From Exercitatus varius (lineage in GTDB: Bacteria > Pseudomonadota > Gammaproteobacteria > Enterobacterales > Pasteurellaceae): a stretch of 64,000 nt of DNA. The notes under the pieces are model-generated. The model was not told where the DNA came from. It ran no database searches and was given only the letters and a program-made list of their open reading frames with translations. The DNA lies in assembly GCF_029577735.1 (NCBI RefSeq), contig NZ_JARQTO010000012.1:62001-126000 (forward strand). The letters run 5' to 3'. Shown here piece by piece: positions 51,822 through 60,173 of this stretch (position 1 is its first letter; each line of letters begins with the position of its first letter). The translations under genes and the position numbers were made by a program.

Positions 51822-53540
51822 ATGGCATTAACCATCCCACGCAGCCAATATGTTGCGACTTACGGACCGACTGTCGGCGATAAAGTACGTTTAGGCGATA
51901 CCGACCTGTGGGCGACTATCGAACAGGATTTACTCACCAAAGGCGATGAATGTAAATTCGGTGGTGGTAAATCGGTACGCGACGGCATGGCGCAATCGGG
52001 CACGGCAACCCGTGAAAATCCGAATGTATTGGATCTCGCGATTACCAACGTAATGATTATCGACGCGAAACTTGGCATTATTAAAGCGGATATCGGTATT
52101 CGCGACGGGCGCATTGTCGGCATCGGTCAGGCGGGGAACCCCGATACGATGGATAACGTCACCCCGAATATGATTATCGGCGCAAGCACGGAAGTACATA
52201 ACGGGGCGCATCTGATTGCAACGGCGGGCGGTATCGATACTCACATTCACTGGATCTGCCCGCAACAGGCGCAGCACGCTATCGAAAACGGTATTACGAC
52301 CATGATTGGCGGCGGCACGGGCCCGGCGGACGGTACGCATGCGACCACTTGTACTCCGGGCGCGTGGAATATTCAACGAATGTTTCAAGCGTGCGAAGCC
52401 TTGCCGGTAAACGTCGGTTTCTTCGGCAAAGGAAACTGCTCCGCCGTCGAACCGTTAAAAGAACAAATTCGTGCGGGAGCATTAGGCTTAAAAATTCACG
52501 AAGACTGGGGGGCAACCCATGCGGTAATCGACGCCTCTCTCAAAGTGGCGGATGAAATGGACGTACAAGTGGCGATTCACACCGACACGCTGAACGAATG
52601 CGGCTTCTTGGAAGACACGATGAAAGCCATTGACGGACGAGTGATTCATACTTTCCACACCGAAGGCGCGGGCGGCGGTCATGCTCCCGATATCATCAAA
52701 GCGGCGATGTATCCGAACGTATTGCCGGCTTCCACCAATCCAACCCGTCCGTTTACCGTTAACACAATTGACGAACACTTGGATATGTTGATGGTTTGCC
52801 ACCATTTGGATAAATGTGTGCCGGAAGACGTGGCGTTCGCCGACAGCCGTATTCGTCCCGAAACCATTGCGGCGGAAGACATTTTACACGATATCGGCGT
52901 GTTCTCGATTATGAGTTCCGACTCGCAAGCGATGGGACGCGTAGGCGAAGTGGTGACGCGCACCTGGCAAACCGCCGATAAAATGAAAGCGCAACGCGGC
53001 GAATTAGGCACGGAAGGCAACGATAACTTCCGTATTAAACGTTACATTGCAAAATATACGATCAATCCTGCGATTGCACACGGTATTGCCGATCATGTCG
53101 GTTCGCTCGAAACGGGCAAATTAGCGGATATCGTGCTTTGGAAACCAATGTTTTTCGGTGTGAAACCGGAACTGGTGATAAAAAAAGGCTTTATCAGCTA
53201 TGCCAAAATGGGCGATCCGAACGCATCGATTCCAACTCCGCAACCCGTGTTCTATCGTCCGATGTTCGGCGCGCATGCCAAAGCGAACAAAGAATGCGCG
53301 GTATTTTTCGTGTCGCAGGCGGGCGTGGATGCGAACATTAAAGACGCTTTCGGCCTCGAGAAAGAAACCGTCGCCGTGAAAGGCTGCCGCAACATCGGTA
53401 AAAAAGATCTGGTTCACAATAACGCAACCCCTGAAATCACCGTTGATCCGGAGCGTTACGAAGTGCGTGTGGACGGCGAACTCATCACTTGCGAACCGGC
53501 AAAAAAATTACCGTTAGCGCAGCGTTATTTCATGTTCTAA
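51822..53540 (+). CDS. ureC: Urease alpha subunit (catalytic)
   Basis: 572 residues, full length. The nickel site is intact: DTHIHWICPQQ with two His, GLKIHEDWGAT with the Lys that becomes carbamylated, GGGHAPDI, and the mobile flap MVCHHLDKCVPEDVAFADSRIR with its Cys and His. Starts 12 bases after ureB with site gggagagaaca. The operon order ABCEFGD is that of many gamma-proteobacteria. Confidence 0.99.
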   Translation: MALTIPRSQYVATYGPTVGDKVRLGDTDLWATIEQDLLTKGDECKFGGGKSVRDGMAQSGTATRENPNVLDLAITNVMIIDAKLGIIKADIGIRDGRIVGIGQAGNPDTMDNVTPNMIIGASTEVHNGAHLIATAGGIDTHIHWICPQQAQHAIENGITTMIGGGTGPADGTHATTCTPGAWNIQRMFQACEALPVNVGFFGKGNCSAVEPLKEQIRAGALGLKIHEDWGATHAVIDASLKVADEMDVQVAIHTDTLNECGFLEDTMKAIDGRVIHTFHTEGAGGGHAPDIIKAAMYPNVLPASTNPTRPFTVNTIDEHLDMLMVCHHLDKCVPEDVAFADSRIRPETIAAEDILHDIGVFSIMSSDSQAMGRVGEVVTRTWQTADKMKAQRGELGTEGNDNFRIKRYIAKYTINPAIAHGIADHVGSLETGKLADIVLWKPMFFGVKPELVIKKGFISYAKMGDPNASIPTPQPVFYRPMFGAHAKANKECAVFFVSQAGVDANIKDAFGLEKETVAVKGCRNIGKKDLVHNNATPEITVDPERYEVRVDGELITCEPAKKLPLAQRYFMF

Positions 53541-53610
53541 GCTGTCGTATACGAACGACCTTATAAACCGAGTGCAGCGCAACAACGCCGCGGAGCGATT
53601 CGGACAAACC

Positions 53611-53632
53611 AACCCGGCGACGAGCCGGGTTT
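53611..53632. repeat. GC-rich hairpin between ureC and ureE
   Basis: AACCCGGC-GACGA-GCCGGGTT, an exact 8-base stem in the 120-base gap. It looks like a terminator stem but has no T-run (TTTCAG follows), so it may slow polymerase or protect the upstream mRNA. GTCGT-N6-ACGAC lies nearer the ureC stop (about 53544-53559). Confidence 0.55.
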
Positions 53633-53660
53633 CAGAACAATAATAAATAACGTCAAAATT

Positions 53661-54215
53661 ATGCAAATATTAAATCCTATCCTTCCTATTATGGAAAAAA
53701 CTCTCGGAAATTTGACCGCACTTTGTGCGGCAGGGAAAATTACAACGCAAACGATTGATTACGTGCCGTTGCAATGGTACGAAAGTGAACGCAACATTTT
53801 GCGTAAAACCTCGAAAGCGGGGCGTGAAGTGGCGTTTCGTTTGCTTAAAGAAGGCCAGCGTTTGGAGCATAACGATGTGGTGTTTATCGGCGAAAATCTG
53901 GTTATTGCGATTGAAATCCTACCGAGCGAAGTGATTGTGCTGTCGCCGAAGACCTTGCCGGAAATGGCGCGCGCCTGTTATGAAATCGGTAATAAACATT
54001 CGCCGTTATTCCTTGACGGCGATGAAGTCACGCTTCCGTACGATAAACCGATGTTTGAATGGCTGCAAGCGGCGGGATTTCATCCGCAAAAAGCAAAACG
54101 CCGGTTAAGCCGCGCATTGCGCGCAAATTCGGCGCAGGGCCATTCTCACGGGCATTCGCACGATCATCACCAAGGTTATCATCAGCACGGAGACGGAAAT
54201 TGGCACAAGCATTAA
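53661..54215 (+). CDS. ureE: Urease accessory protein UreE (nickel chaperone)
   Basis: 184 residues. N-terminal peptide-binding domain with a USS-encoded segment (LTALCAAGKI), a central metal-binding domain with CYEIGNKHSPLFL, and a His-rich tail (11 His in the last 28 residues) that binds extra nickel. UreE hands Ni2+ to the UreG-UreF-UreD complex on apo-urease. The ureF start lies inside its 3' end. Confidence 0.95.
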   Translation: MQILNPILPIMEKTLGNLTALCAAGKITTQTIDYVPLQWYESERNILRKTSKAGREVAFRLLKEGQRLEHNDVVFIGENLVIAIEILPSEVIVLSPKTLPEMARACYEIGNKHSPLFLDGDEVTLPYDKPMFEWLQAAGFHPQKAKRRLSRALRANSAQGHSHGHSHDHHQGYHQHGDGNWHKH

Positions 54216-54895
54216 CCCAATTGGGCGCGTTGCTCCACTTGGTCGATCCTACTTTGCCGATAGGCGGGTTTAATCATTCCAACGGCTTGGAAACCTTCGT
54301 ACAGCAAGGCAAAGTTAACAGTAAAAACAGCCTTGAAGAATATGTGCGAACCCAATTACTGCAAAACTGGACGTACAACGACGGCGCTTATTTGTCGTTG
54401 GCGTTTGATGCAATGGAAAGATACGATTTGGCGCGCCTAATTGAACTTGACCAAGAGCTCGCCGCAACCAAAATTGCCCGGGAAGTTCGCGAAGGGAGCT
54501 ACAAACTGGGTGTGCGCCTGCTGAAAATTTTTATCCGTTATGAAAATCATCCGTTATTGGCGGAATTTCAGCAAGCCGTTACGGAAAAGCGCGCCAACGG
54601 CTTTTTTCCCGTGGTGTTTGCCATGGTGGCCAATGCGATGCAGCTCGGCAAAGCAGAAACGCTTTATGCCTTCTACTACAACGCGGCAGTGGGTTCCGTT
54701 ACCAATGGCGTAAAGCTGATTCCGCTCAGCCAAATGGACGGTCAGGATATTTTATTTGAGTTACGTTCGCCGATTGCAAGTGCGGTGGAAAATAGCCTCG
54801 ATCCTGATTTAGACTGGCTTGGCGCCGCAACGCTCGCGAATGATGTGCGTTCCATGCAGCATGAGCAGTTATATACCCGTTTATATATGTCTTGA
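54200..54895 (+). CDS. ureF: Urease accessory protein UreF
   Basis: 231 residues if it starts at TTG 54200, which has GGAG seven bases upstream and overlaps the ureE stop by 16 bases. The frame is open further upstream, but that part reads a shadow of ureE. Family motifs: LLHLVDPTLPIGGFNHSNGLE, NDGAYLSLAFDA and GSVTNGVKLIPLSQMDGQ. UreF gates GTP hydrolysis by UreG during nickel insertion. A USS near 54779 gives the residues IASAVENS. Confidence 0.93.
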   Translation: MAQALTQLGALLHLVDPTLPIGGFNHSNGLETFVQQGKVNSKNSLEEYVRTQLLQNWTYNDGAYLSLAFDAMERYDLARLIELDQELAATKIAREVREGSYKLGVRLLKIFIRYENHPLLAEFQQAVTEKRANGFFPVVFAMVANAMQLGKAETLYAFYYNAAVGSVTNGVKLIPLSQMDGQDILFELRSPIASAVENSLDPDLDWLGAATLANDVRSMQHEQLYTRLYMS

Positions 54896-54921
54896 TATTC
54901 GCTCTAACACATATTTTTATC

Positions 54922-54939
54922 GGGCGAATGTCCTTCGTC
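54922..54939. repeat. Degenerate palindrome between ureF and ureG
   Basis: GGGCGAATGTCCTTCGTC has arms GGCGAA and TTCGTC with one mismatch. Its left half GGGCGAATGT matches the palindrome found before ureD (AGGCGAATGT). It lies in the 71-base ureF-ureG gap. Confidence 0.45.
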
Positions 54940-54966
54940 TTTATATTTATTCCCAAAGGAAAAACA

Positions 54967-55602
54967 ATGCGTAAATACATCAAAATCGGCGTGGCCGGTC
55001 CCGTTGGGGCGGGCAAAACCGCGTTAATCGAAAAACTCACCCGCGAAATGGCAGATAAATACAGCGTGGCGGTCATTACCAACGATATCTACACCCAGGA
55101 AGATGCGGAATTTTTAACAAAAAACAGCTTATTGCCGCCGGAACGGATTATGGGCGTGGAAACCGGCGGCTGCCCGCATACCGCCATTCGTGAAGACGCG
55201 TCGATGAATCTGGAAGCGGTGGACGAAATGGTGGCTCGTTTCCCGGATGTGGAAATCCTGTTTATCGAATCGGGCGGCGACAACCTCTCGGCCACGTTCA
55301 GCCCGGACTTAGCCGACGTGACGATTTTCGTCATCGACGTGGCGCAGGGCGAAAAAATTCCTCGCAAAGGCGGGCCCGGCATCACGCGTTCGGATTTACT
55401 CGTCATTAATAAAACCGACCTCGCACCGTTCGTGGGCGCGGATTTAAGCGTAATGGAGCGCGATGCACGCCGTATGCGTAACGGTCAGCCGTTTATTTTT
55501 ACCAACCTGATGAAAAAGGAAAATCTCGACGGCGTCATTGGTTGGATTGAAAAATATGCGTTGCTGAAAAACGCGGAAGAGCCGGCGTCATTGGTAAGAT
55601 AA
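54967..55602 (+). CDS. ureG: Urease accessory protein UreG (GTPase)
   Basis: 211 residues from ATG 54967 (site aaagga; the frame opens at 54892 inside ureF). P-loop GPVGAGKT at residues 11-18, the Ni-binding Cys-Pro-His in GGCPHTAIRED and the G4 motif NKTDLAP are present. It powers nickel delivery to urease by GTP hydrolysis. Confidence 0.98.
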   Translation: MRKYIKIGVAGPVGAGKTALIEKLTREMADKYSVAVITNDIYTQEDAEFLTKNSLLPPERIMGVETGGCPHTAIREDASMNLEAVDEMVARFPDVEILFIESGGDNLSATFSPDLADVTIFVIDVAQGEKIPRKGGPGITRSDLLVINKTDLAPFVGADLSVMERDARRMRNGQPFIFTNLMKKENLDGVIGWIEKYALLKNAEEPASLVR

Positions 55603-55609
55603 TTCGTAA

Positions 55610-55628
55610 GGGCGAACGCCGGTCGCCC
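55610..55628. repeat. Palindrome 1 between ureG and ureD
   Basis: GGGCGA-ACGCCGG-TCGCCC, preceded by CGTAA, 8 bases after the ureG stop. The pattern (GTAGGG-like lead, short GC-rich palindrome) recurs in the other urease gaps. Confidence 0.55.
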
Positions 55629-55645
55629 GTTATTTCTGATCTTTA

Positions 55646-55663
55646 AGGCGAATGTATTCGCCT
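55646..55663. repeat. Palindrome 2 just before ureD
   Basis: AGGCGAAT-GT-ATTCGCCT is an exact 8-base stem around two bases, ending 8 bases before the ureD ATG. It covers the only purine-rich stretch that could act as ribosome site (AAGGCGAA), so it could affect ureD translation. Confidence 0.6.
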
Positions 55664-55671
55664 GTGCAAAA

Positions 55672-56490
55672 ATGAATAGTCAATTATTTCTTTCAACAAA
55701 ATTAACAGCCGACGGAACCACACGACTTGACGAATATTTCGTTTCGCCGCCGTTCAAGCTGATGACCTTGCCCGTTTATGAAGATGCGTGGCGGCACGGA
55801 TTGAATGCGATGCAAATGTCTTCTTCGCCCGGCTTGCTTGGCGACGACCGTTTGGAAATCCGAATTTCTTTGAAAAAATCGACCGCACTTTCGCTCAAAA
55901 CTCAGGCATTTACTCGTGTTCAGGCAATGAATGGCGACAGTCATGCGGAACAAATTACCGTCGTTAAACTGGCGCCGGACAGCCGTTTCTTCTATTTGCC
56001 GCATCCGCTCGTATTGCACAAGGATTCGGCGCTGAAGCAGAAAACGACCATTGAAATGGGTGAAAATGCCGGACTGATTTACGGCGAAATCGTGGCAATC
56101 GGACGTGTGATGAACGATGAGCGTTTTCAGTTCCGCCGGTTTTCCTCGCATTTGAAAATCTACAAATTGCAGGAAAACGGCGTAAAACGACCGCTCTTAT
56201 CGGATTGCATTCAGTGGAAACCGTCCGTGATGAACCTGACAGCGCTGAGTCAAATGGAAAACTACAGCCATCAAGGTTCGTTATGTTTTATTCATGTGGG
56301 CAAAAGTGCGGTGGAAATCAAAGAAATTTTGACCGCACTTCAACAACAATTTACTCCGCAGACGGACGTTTTAGCGGGATTGTCGCAGTTAAATGAAAGC
56401 GGAATCATAATCCGGATATTGGCGCATAAAGCCGAAGATATTCAGAATTATTTCGAACGGATCGGCGCTTATTTAAAAGAACGGTTCTGA
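55672..56490 (+). CDS. ureD: Urease accessory protein UreD (UreH)
   Basis: 272 residues. UreD family pattern: DEYFVSPPFKLMTLP, RIQTQAFTRVQ-like LKTQAFTRVQAMN, SRFFYLPHPLVLHKDSALKQ and GRVMNDERFQFRRFSS. UreD is the scaffold that holds UreF and UreG on apo-urease and forms a nickel channel. The gene has no clear ribosome site; a perfect small hairpin precedes it. Three USS fall within it, two of them facing each other at 56302-56340. Confidence 0.92.
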   Translation: MNSQLFLSTKLTADGTTRLDEYFVSPPFKLMTLPVYEDAWRHGLNAMQMSSSPGLLGDDRLEIRISLKKSTALSLKTQAFTRVQAMNGDSHAEQITVVKLAPDSRFFYLPHPLVLHKDSALKQKTTIEMGENAGLIYGEIVAIGRVMNDERFQFRRFSSHLKIYKLQENGVKRPLLSDCIQWKPSVMNLTALSQMENYSHQGSLCFIHVGKSAVEIKEILTALQQQFTPQTDVLAGLSQLNESGIIIRILAHKAEDIQNYFERIGAYLKERF

Positions 56491-56493
56491 CAA

Positions 56494-56529
56494 CCGTGCG
56501 GGGCGCGTTGATTCAATCCGTCCGCACGG
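56494..56529. repeat. Palindrome after ureD
   Basis: CCGTGCGG and CCGCACGG are exact 8-base arms with a 20-base loop that itself contains TTGATTCAA. It lies in the gap of the convergent ureD and CDF genes but lacks a T-run. Confidence 0.55.
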
Positions 56530-56539
56530 CAGACATCCG

Positions 56540-57466
56540 TTATGCATCAACGCAATGGTGCGTATTCACTCCCGGATTCTCAATTTGAATGGTGACGTGT
56601 TCGATCTGATATTCGTTCTTCAGCATATTGCTGATGTTTTTAACCAGTTCGTAATCATTTACGCCCTGATATTGCTCCAGAATCACGTGAAACGACAGAC
56701 TGTATAATCCGTCGGCGATAGACCACAAATGAAATTCGTGAATACCTTTTACGTTCGGAATCGCCAAAACGGATTGGTGAATTGCCGTCGTCTTCAGTTC
56801 CGACGGTACCGCTTCCATCAAAACGCCGCCGGCGCGACGGCAGATTTTATAACCGCCCCAGAAAATCACCACGCTGATCACCAAGCTGGCAAGGGCATCA
56901 ATGGTTATTATGCCTGTCCAATGAATCAGCAACGCCGCGATGAGAATGCCGACGGAATTCAGCAAATCGCCGAAAAAATGCCAGAATGCGCTTTGAATAT
57001 TCAGATTTTTCTCATGTTTCAGGCTGTTCATCAGCATCAGCGTTAACAGGATATTGATCAGCAAACCGACGCCCGCCACCGCCAGCATCGAGCGAAAATC
57101 CACCGCCACGGGATGAAACAAGCGCTGAATGCCTTCCGCCGCCACGCCCAACGCAATCAGAATTAAGGCGATTCCGTTTAAAAAAGCGGCGATAATTTCA
57201 AACCGCACATAACCGTAAGTGAACTTATCCGTCGGCTGTTTCGCCGAATAATAAATGGCAATCATGCTCAACGCCAATGCCAGCACGTCGGAAAACATAT
57301 GAAAGGAATCCGAAATCAGCGCCAGCGAACCGCTTATTATCCCGCCCAGCAGTTCGACCAAGGCAAACACGAAAGTCAACACAAGAGAAAGCCATAAGGT
57401 TTTGCGGCTGTAATGCTGAATTTTGTAATGGTTCGTATGGTGATAGTGGAAGTCGATATTATTCAT
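56540..57466 (-). CDS. Cation diffusion facilitator (metal efflux)
   Basis: 308 residues with six membrane helices and a C-terminal ferredoxin-like cytosolic domain. SDSFHMFSD in helix 2 and HFFGDLLNS in helix 5 supply the transport-site His/Asp residues (H-D-H-D arrangement usual for Zn2+). The His-rich N-terminus (HYHHTNHYK) is common in ZitB/CzcD. It exports Zn2+, Co2+, Cd2+ or Ni2+ in exchange for protons. The cation cannot be told from sequence; the place next to the urease operon raises nickel as an inference only. Confidence 0.9.
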   Translation of the reverse strand: MNNIDFHYHHTNHYKIQHYSRKTLWLSLVLTFVFALVELLGGIISGSLALISDSFHMFSDVLALALSMIAIYYSAKQPTDKFTYGYVRFEIIAAFLNGIALILIALGVAAEGIQRLFHPVAVDFRSMLAVAGVGLLINILLTLMLMNSLKHEKNLNIQSAFWHFFGDLLNSVGILIAALLIHWTGIITIDALASLVISVVIFWGGYKICRRAGGVLMEAVPSELKTTAIHQSVLAIPNVKGIHEFHLWSIADGLYSLSFHVILEQYQGVNDYELVKNISNMLKNEYQIEHVTIQIENPGVNTHHCVDA

Positions 57467-57510
57467 GAAAGTGCGATATCCTTAACAACGGCGGCATTTT
57501 AAACCGATTG

Positions 57511-57553
57511 AAAAGTGCGGGCAAAAAACGTGACATTTTTTGACCGCACTTTT
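57511..57553 (-). terminator. USS-pair terminator between the reductase and CDF genes
   Basis: AAAAGTGCGGGCAAAAAA and TTTTTTGACCGCACTTTT face each other with one mismatch (GGGC against GGTC) and a short loop. It lies just after the reductase stop on the minus strand. Confidence 0.75.
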
Positions 57554-57557
57554 GCCG

Positions 57558-58427
57558 TTATTTCGCCAAGTATTGATAAATCGCCGCCATATCCGCTTCG
57601 CTTAACCCCGATTGATTCGCTTGATTATAGCTGACGGCGGCTTGCTGAATCAGCGGAAAGGCTTTGTCCATTTTGGCGATTTCCGCTTTCGCCAGATTAA
57701 AATCTTTGGTCATGTGTTTCATCATAAACGCCGGCGTGAAATCGTTCTGTCGGTACATCGGCACTTTGGCCTGGAAAATCTGGCTGTTCATAAACGAACC
57801 GGAAATCATGTCAATCACCTGCTCTTTCGAAATGCCGAATTGTTCCGCAAACAGCAAAGCCTCGCCGTAGGCTTGAATGAAAATGCCGAGCAGAGAATTA
57901 ATCATCAGTTTCACACCACCCGCTTTGCCCACTTCGCCGTAATAAAACGTTTGCGTGCTGAAGGCGGCGAACAGCGGTTTAAGCTGTTCCACAATTTCCG
58001 GTTTGCCGGCCGCCAATACCAGCAATTTGCCCGCTTCCGCCACTTTACTGGAACCGGAAACCGGCGCTTCGATAAATTCCGCGCCGTGTTTTGCCAATAA
58101 GAACTCCAGTTGTTGGTTTTGCGTCGGCGAAACCGTACTCATATTCACCACCAACTTGCCTTCCAGGGCGGTCAGCACTTCTTCGGTTAACAGCGATTCA
58201 ATCACCGGGGAATCCGCTACCATGAGAAAAATCACGTCATAGGCTTTCACCAGCTCCGATACGGAAGCATAAACCGCGGCGCCTTTTGCCGCCAGGTTTT
58301 GGCATTTTGCCGCCGTTCGGTTATAAACGCCGACTTTCACCCCGTGTTCCAACAAATGAGACACCATCGGCTCGCCCATTTGTCCTAAACCAATCCAACC
58401 GACTTCCCGAGTATTAATCTGCTGCAT
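57558..58427 (-). CDS. NAD(P)-dependent beta-hydroxyacid dehydrogenase family protein
   Basis: 289 residues from ATG 58427 (site aaaggag; the frame opens at 58457). N-terminal Rossmann motif GWIGLGQMGEPM, the substrate motif EAPVSGSSKVAEAGKL and the catalytic Lys in GKAGGVKLMINSLLG. This is the 3-hydroxyisobutyrate / tartronate-semialdehyde / glyoxylate reductase family; the substrate cannot be told from the sequence. The neighbours are an OYE-type flavoprotein and a metal exporter, so context does not decide it. Confidence 0.88.
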   Translation of the reverse strand: MQQINTREVGWIGLGQMGEPMVSHLLEHGVKVGVYNRTAAKCQNLAAKGAAVYASVSELVKAYDVIFLMVADSPVIESLLTEEVLTALEGKLVVNMSTVSPTQNQQLEFLLAKHGAEFIEAPVSGSSKVAEAGKLLVLAAGKPEIVEQLKPLFAAFSTQTFYYGEVGKAGGVKLMINSLLGIFIQAYGEALLFAEQFGISKEQVIDMISGSFMNSQIFQAKVPMYRQNDFTPAFMMKHMTKDFNLAKAEIAKMDKAFPLIQQAAVSYNQANQSGLSEADMAAIYQYLAK

Positions 58428-58628
58428 TTTTTTCTCCTTTTTGTTGGGGCGTGACATGGTTCGTCACCTGCCGACATTAAACCGTTTATTTCTCCGCACC
58501 GCGCAATCTCATTGATTCGACGGCAAAAAACTGCGTCAATTTTGACCGCACTTGGACTAAGATCTTTATCATAAAGCCGATAAAAAAGTAAAGCGCGTCC
58601 GGTAAATAATTTTCACTGAACGGTGAAT

Positions 58629-58664
58629 AAAAAAGAGCGGTACGCATAATTTGCACCGCTCTTT
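58629..58664 (-). terminator. Terminator after the OYE-family gene
   Basis: AAAGAGCGGT and ACCGCTCTTT are exact 10-base arms with a 13-base loop, then T on the minus strand. It is not a USS but shares CGGT/ACCG. It lies 17 bases beyond the stop. Confidence 0.8.
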
Positions 58665-58680
58665 AGGATTCATCAAGCCA

Positions 58681-59823
58681 TTAAATATCAACCGTATGCC
58701 AGTTTTTATCGCCTTTTAACGGCGGCAACATCGGACTGCCTTTTACGCAAAGCTCCCACAATAAACCTTTAATGCCGTATTGATCCGGTTTATTCGGATC
58801 CAATTCCGTAACGATTTCGGCTTCTCTGCCCGTTTTAATCAGGGTGGCAATGGTCGGATTAATCATCACGGTTTTACCCAGCGCGATAAATTCCGCCCAG
58901 CCGGTGTTGTATGCCGCTAAAATCTGCTCCGCGGTAAACAGCGCGCCCACGCCGATAAGCGGCAACTTACCGCCGATTCGATCGTGCACCAACTGCATGC
59001 GGAATGCATTGGTATCCGCGCCTCGACGGGCTTTTTTATAGAAATCGTGCAGAGAAATGTGCAGATATTGTAGGGGTTTGACCTTTAAGGCATCGATAAG
59101 CGCAAAGGTGTCTTCCATGGTTAAACCCGATTCTTCCGGTTCTTCCGGCGAAAAACGGTAACCCACGATAAAGTCGTCTTTGCCGTGTTTGGCTTTTACC
59201 GCCAATACGCTGTCTACGATCGCCAACGGAAAACGCATGCGATTTTCACGGGAGCCGCCCCATTCGTCGGTGCGACGATTGGAATGACCGGAATAGAACT
59301 GTTGAATCAGGTAATTATTGGCGCCATGAATTTCCACTCCGTCAAACCCCGCTTGAATGGCTAAATCTGCGGCATTAGCGAAGGCGTCGATTAAAGCATG
59401 GATTTCTTCCTTGCTGGCGGCGCGCGTGCCGGTGGCTTCATCCGCACTGGCGGAAATTTTATCTTTGCCGTTTAACAATTCCGTCAGCGCCAGTTTGCCG
59501 CCGTGATGCAGTTGCAAAATAGCTTTTGCCCCTTGCGCTTTAATGATGTCCGCGGTCGCTTTTAAGGAAGGCAGTTGCGCCGCACGAATGGCTTCGGGTT
59601 GACCGGGAAAGGCTTTACCGCCGTCCTGCACCAATGTTGCCGCCAGAATAAACATTCCCATGTCCTGCGCGCGGTTGGAAATAAATTCGCGTTCGGCTTC
59701 ACCTAAGGTGCCGTCCGGGTTGGAACCGAAATGCGTCATAGGCGCCACCACTAAACGGTTTTTGATTTCCACTTGGTTGTTTAAGATATAAGATTGAAAT
59801 AACGGATTAAATTTTGGATTCAT
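58681..59823 (-). CDS. NADH:flavin oxidoreductase, Old Yellow Enzyme family
   Basis: 380 residues, a single FMN-binding TIM barrel. KNRLVVAPMTH at the start, ILQLHHGGKLA, the substrate-binding HGANNYLIQQFYS and DEWGGSRENRMRFPL are the OYE marks. HGAN follows the YqjM-like HxxN variant. It reduces activated alkenes of unknown physiological identity. The site is aaggaaaaaa (read on the minus strand). Single-gene unit. Confidence 0.9.
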   Translation of the reverse strand: MNPKFNPLFQSYILNNQVEIKNRLVVAPMTHFGSNPDGTLGEAEREFISNRAQDMGMFILAATLVQDGGKAFPGQPEAIRAAQLPSLKATADIIKAQGAKAILQLHHGGKLALTELLNGKDKISASADEATGTRAASKEEIHALIDAFANAADLAIQAGFDGVEIHGANNYLIQQFYSGHSNRRTDEWGGSRENRMRFPLAIVDSVLAVKAKHGKDDFIVGYRFSPEEPEESGLTMEDTFALIDALKVKPLQYLHISLHDFYKKARRGADTNAFRMQLVHDRIGGKLPLIGVGALFTAEQILAAYNTGWAEFIALGKTVMINPTIATLIKTGREAEIVTELDPNKPDQYGIKGLLWELCVKGSPMLPPLKGDKNWHTVDI

Positions 59824-60044
59824 ATTTTTTCCTTGTGAGGTTCTGAGGTTTACTTTGAAGCCTCATTAAAATCCGTTTTATTATATCGCTTTTTTAGCAA
59901 GTAAAAATAACTAAAACGGTTTGCCGTGTTATCTAAATGGATGTTTCCGGCGTTGGGCAAAAAACTTTCAACGGCAAAAAAACGTGCCAAAAATCGCCCG
60001 CACTTTTAGTTTCCGTTTCCGCCGAAGTCTGTTTAGCATAACAA

Positions 60045-60076
60045 AAAAGCCTTGAAACATGTGTTTCAAGGCTTTT
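60045..60076 (-). terminator. Terminator after tRNA-Ala
   Basis: AAAAGCCTTGAAACA and its exact complement form a 15-base stem with a 2-base centre, followed by T on the minus strand, five bases beyond the 3' CCA of the tRNA. Confidence 0.85.
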
Positions 60077-60081
60077 GAATT

Positions 60082-60157
<76 letters not shown>

Positions 60158-60173
60158 GTTTTGATGTGGCGTT

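Noticed and set aside
54059..54199. Upstream extension of the ureF frame (about 47 codons)
   Set aside because: It reads another frame of the 3' part of ureE. The TTG at 54200 has the only good ribosome site and matches UreF length.
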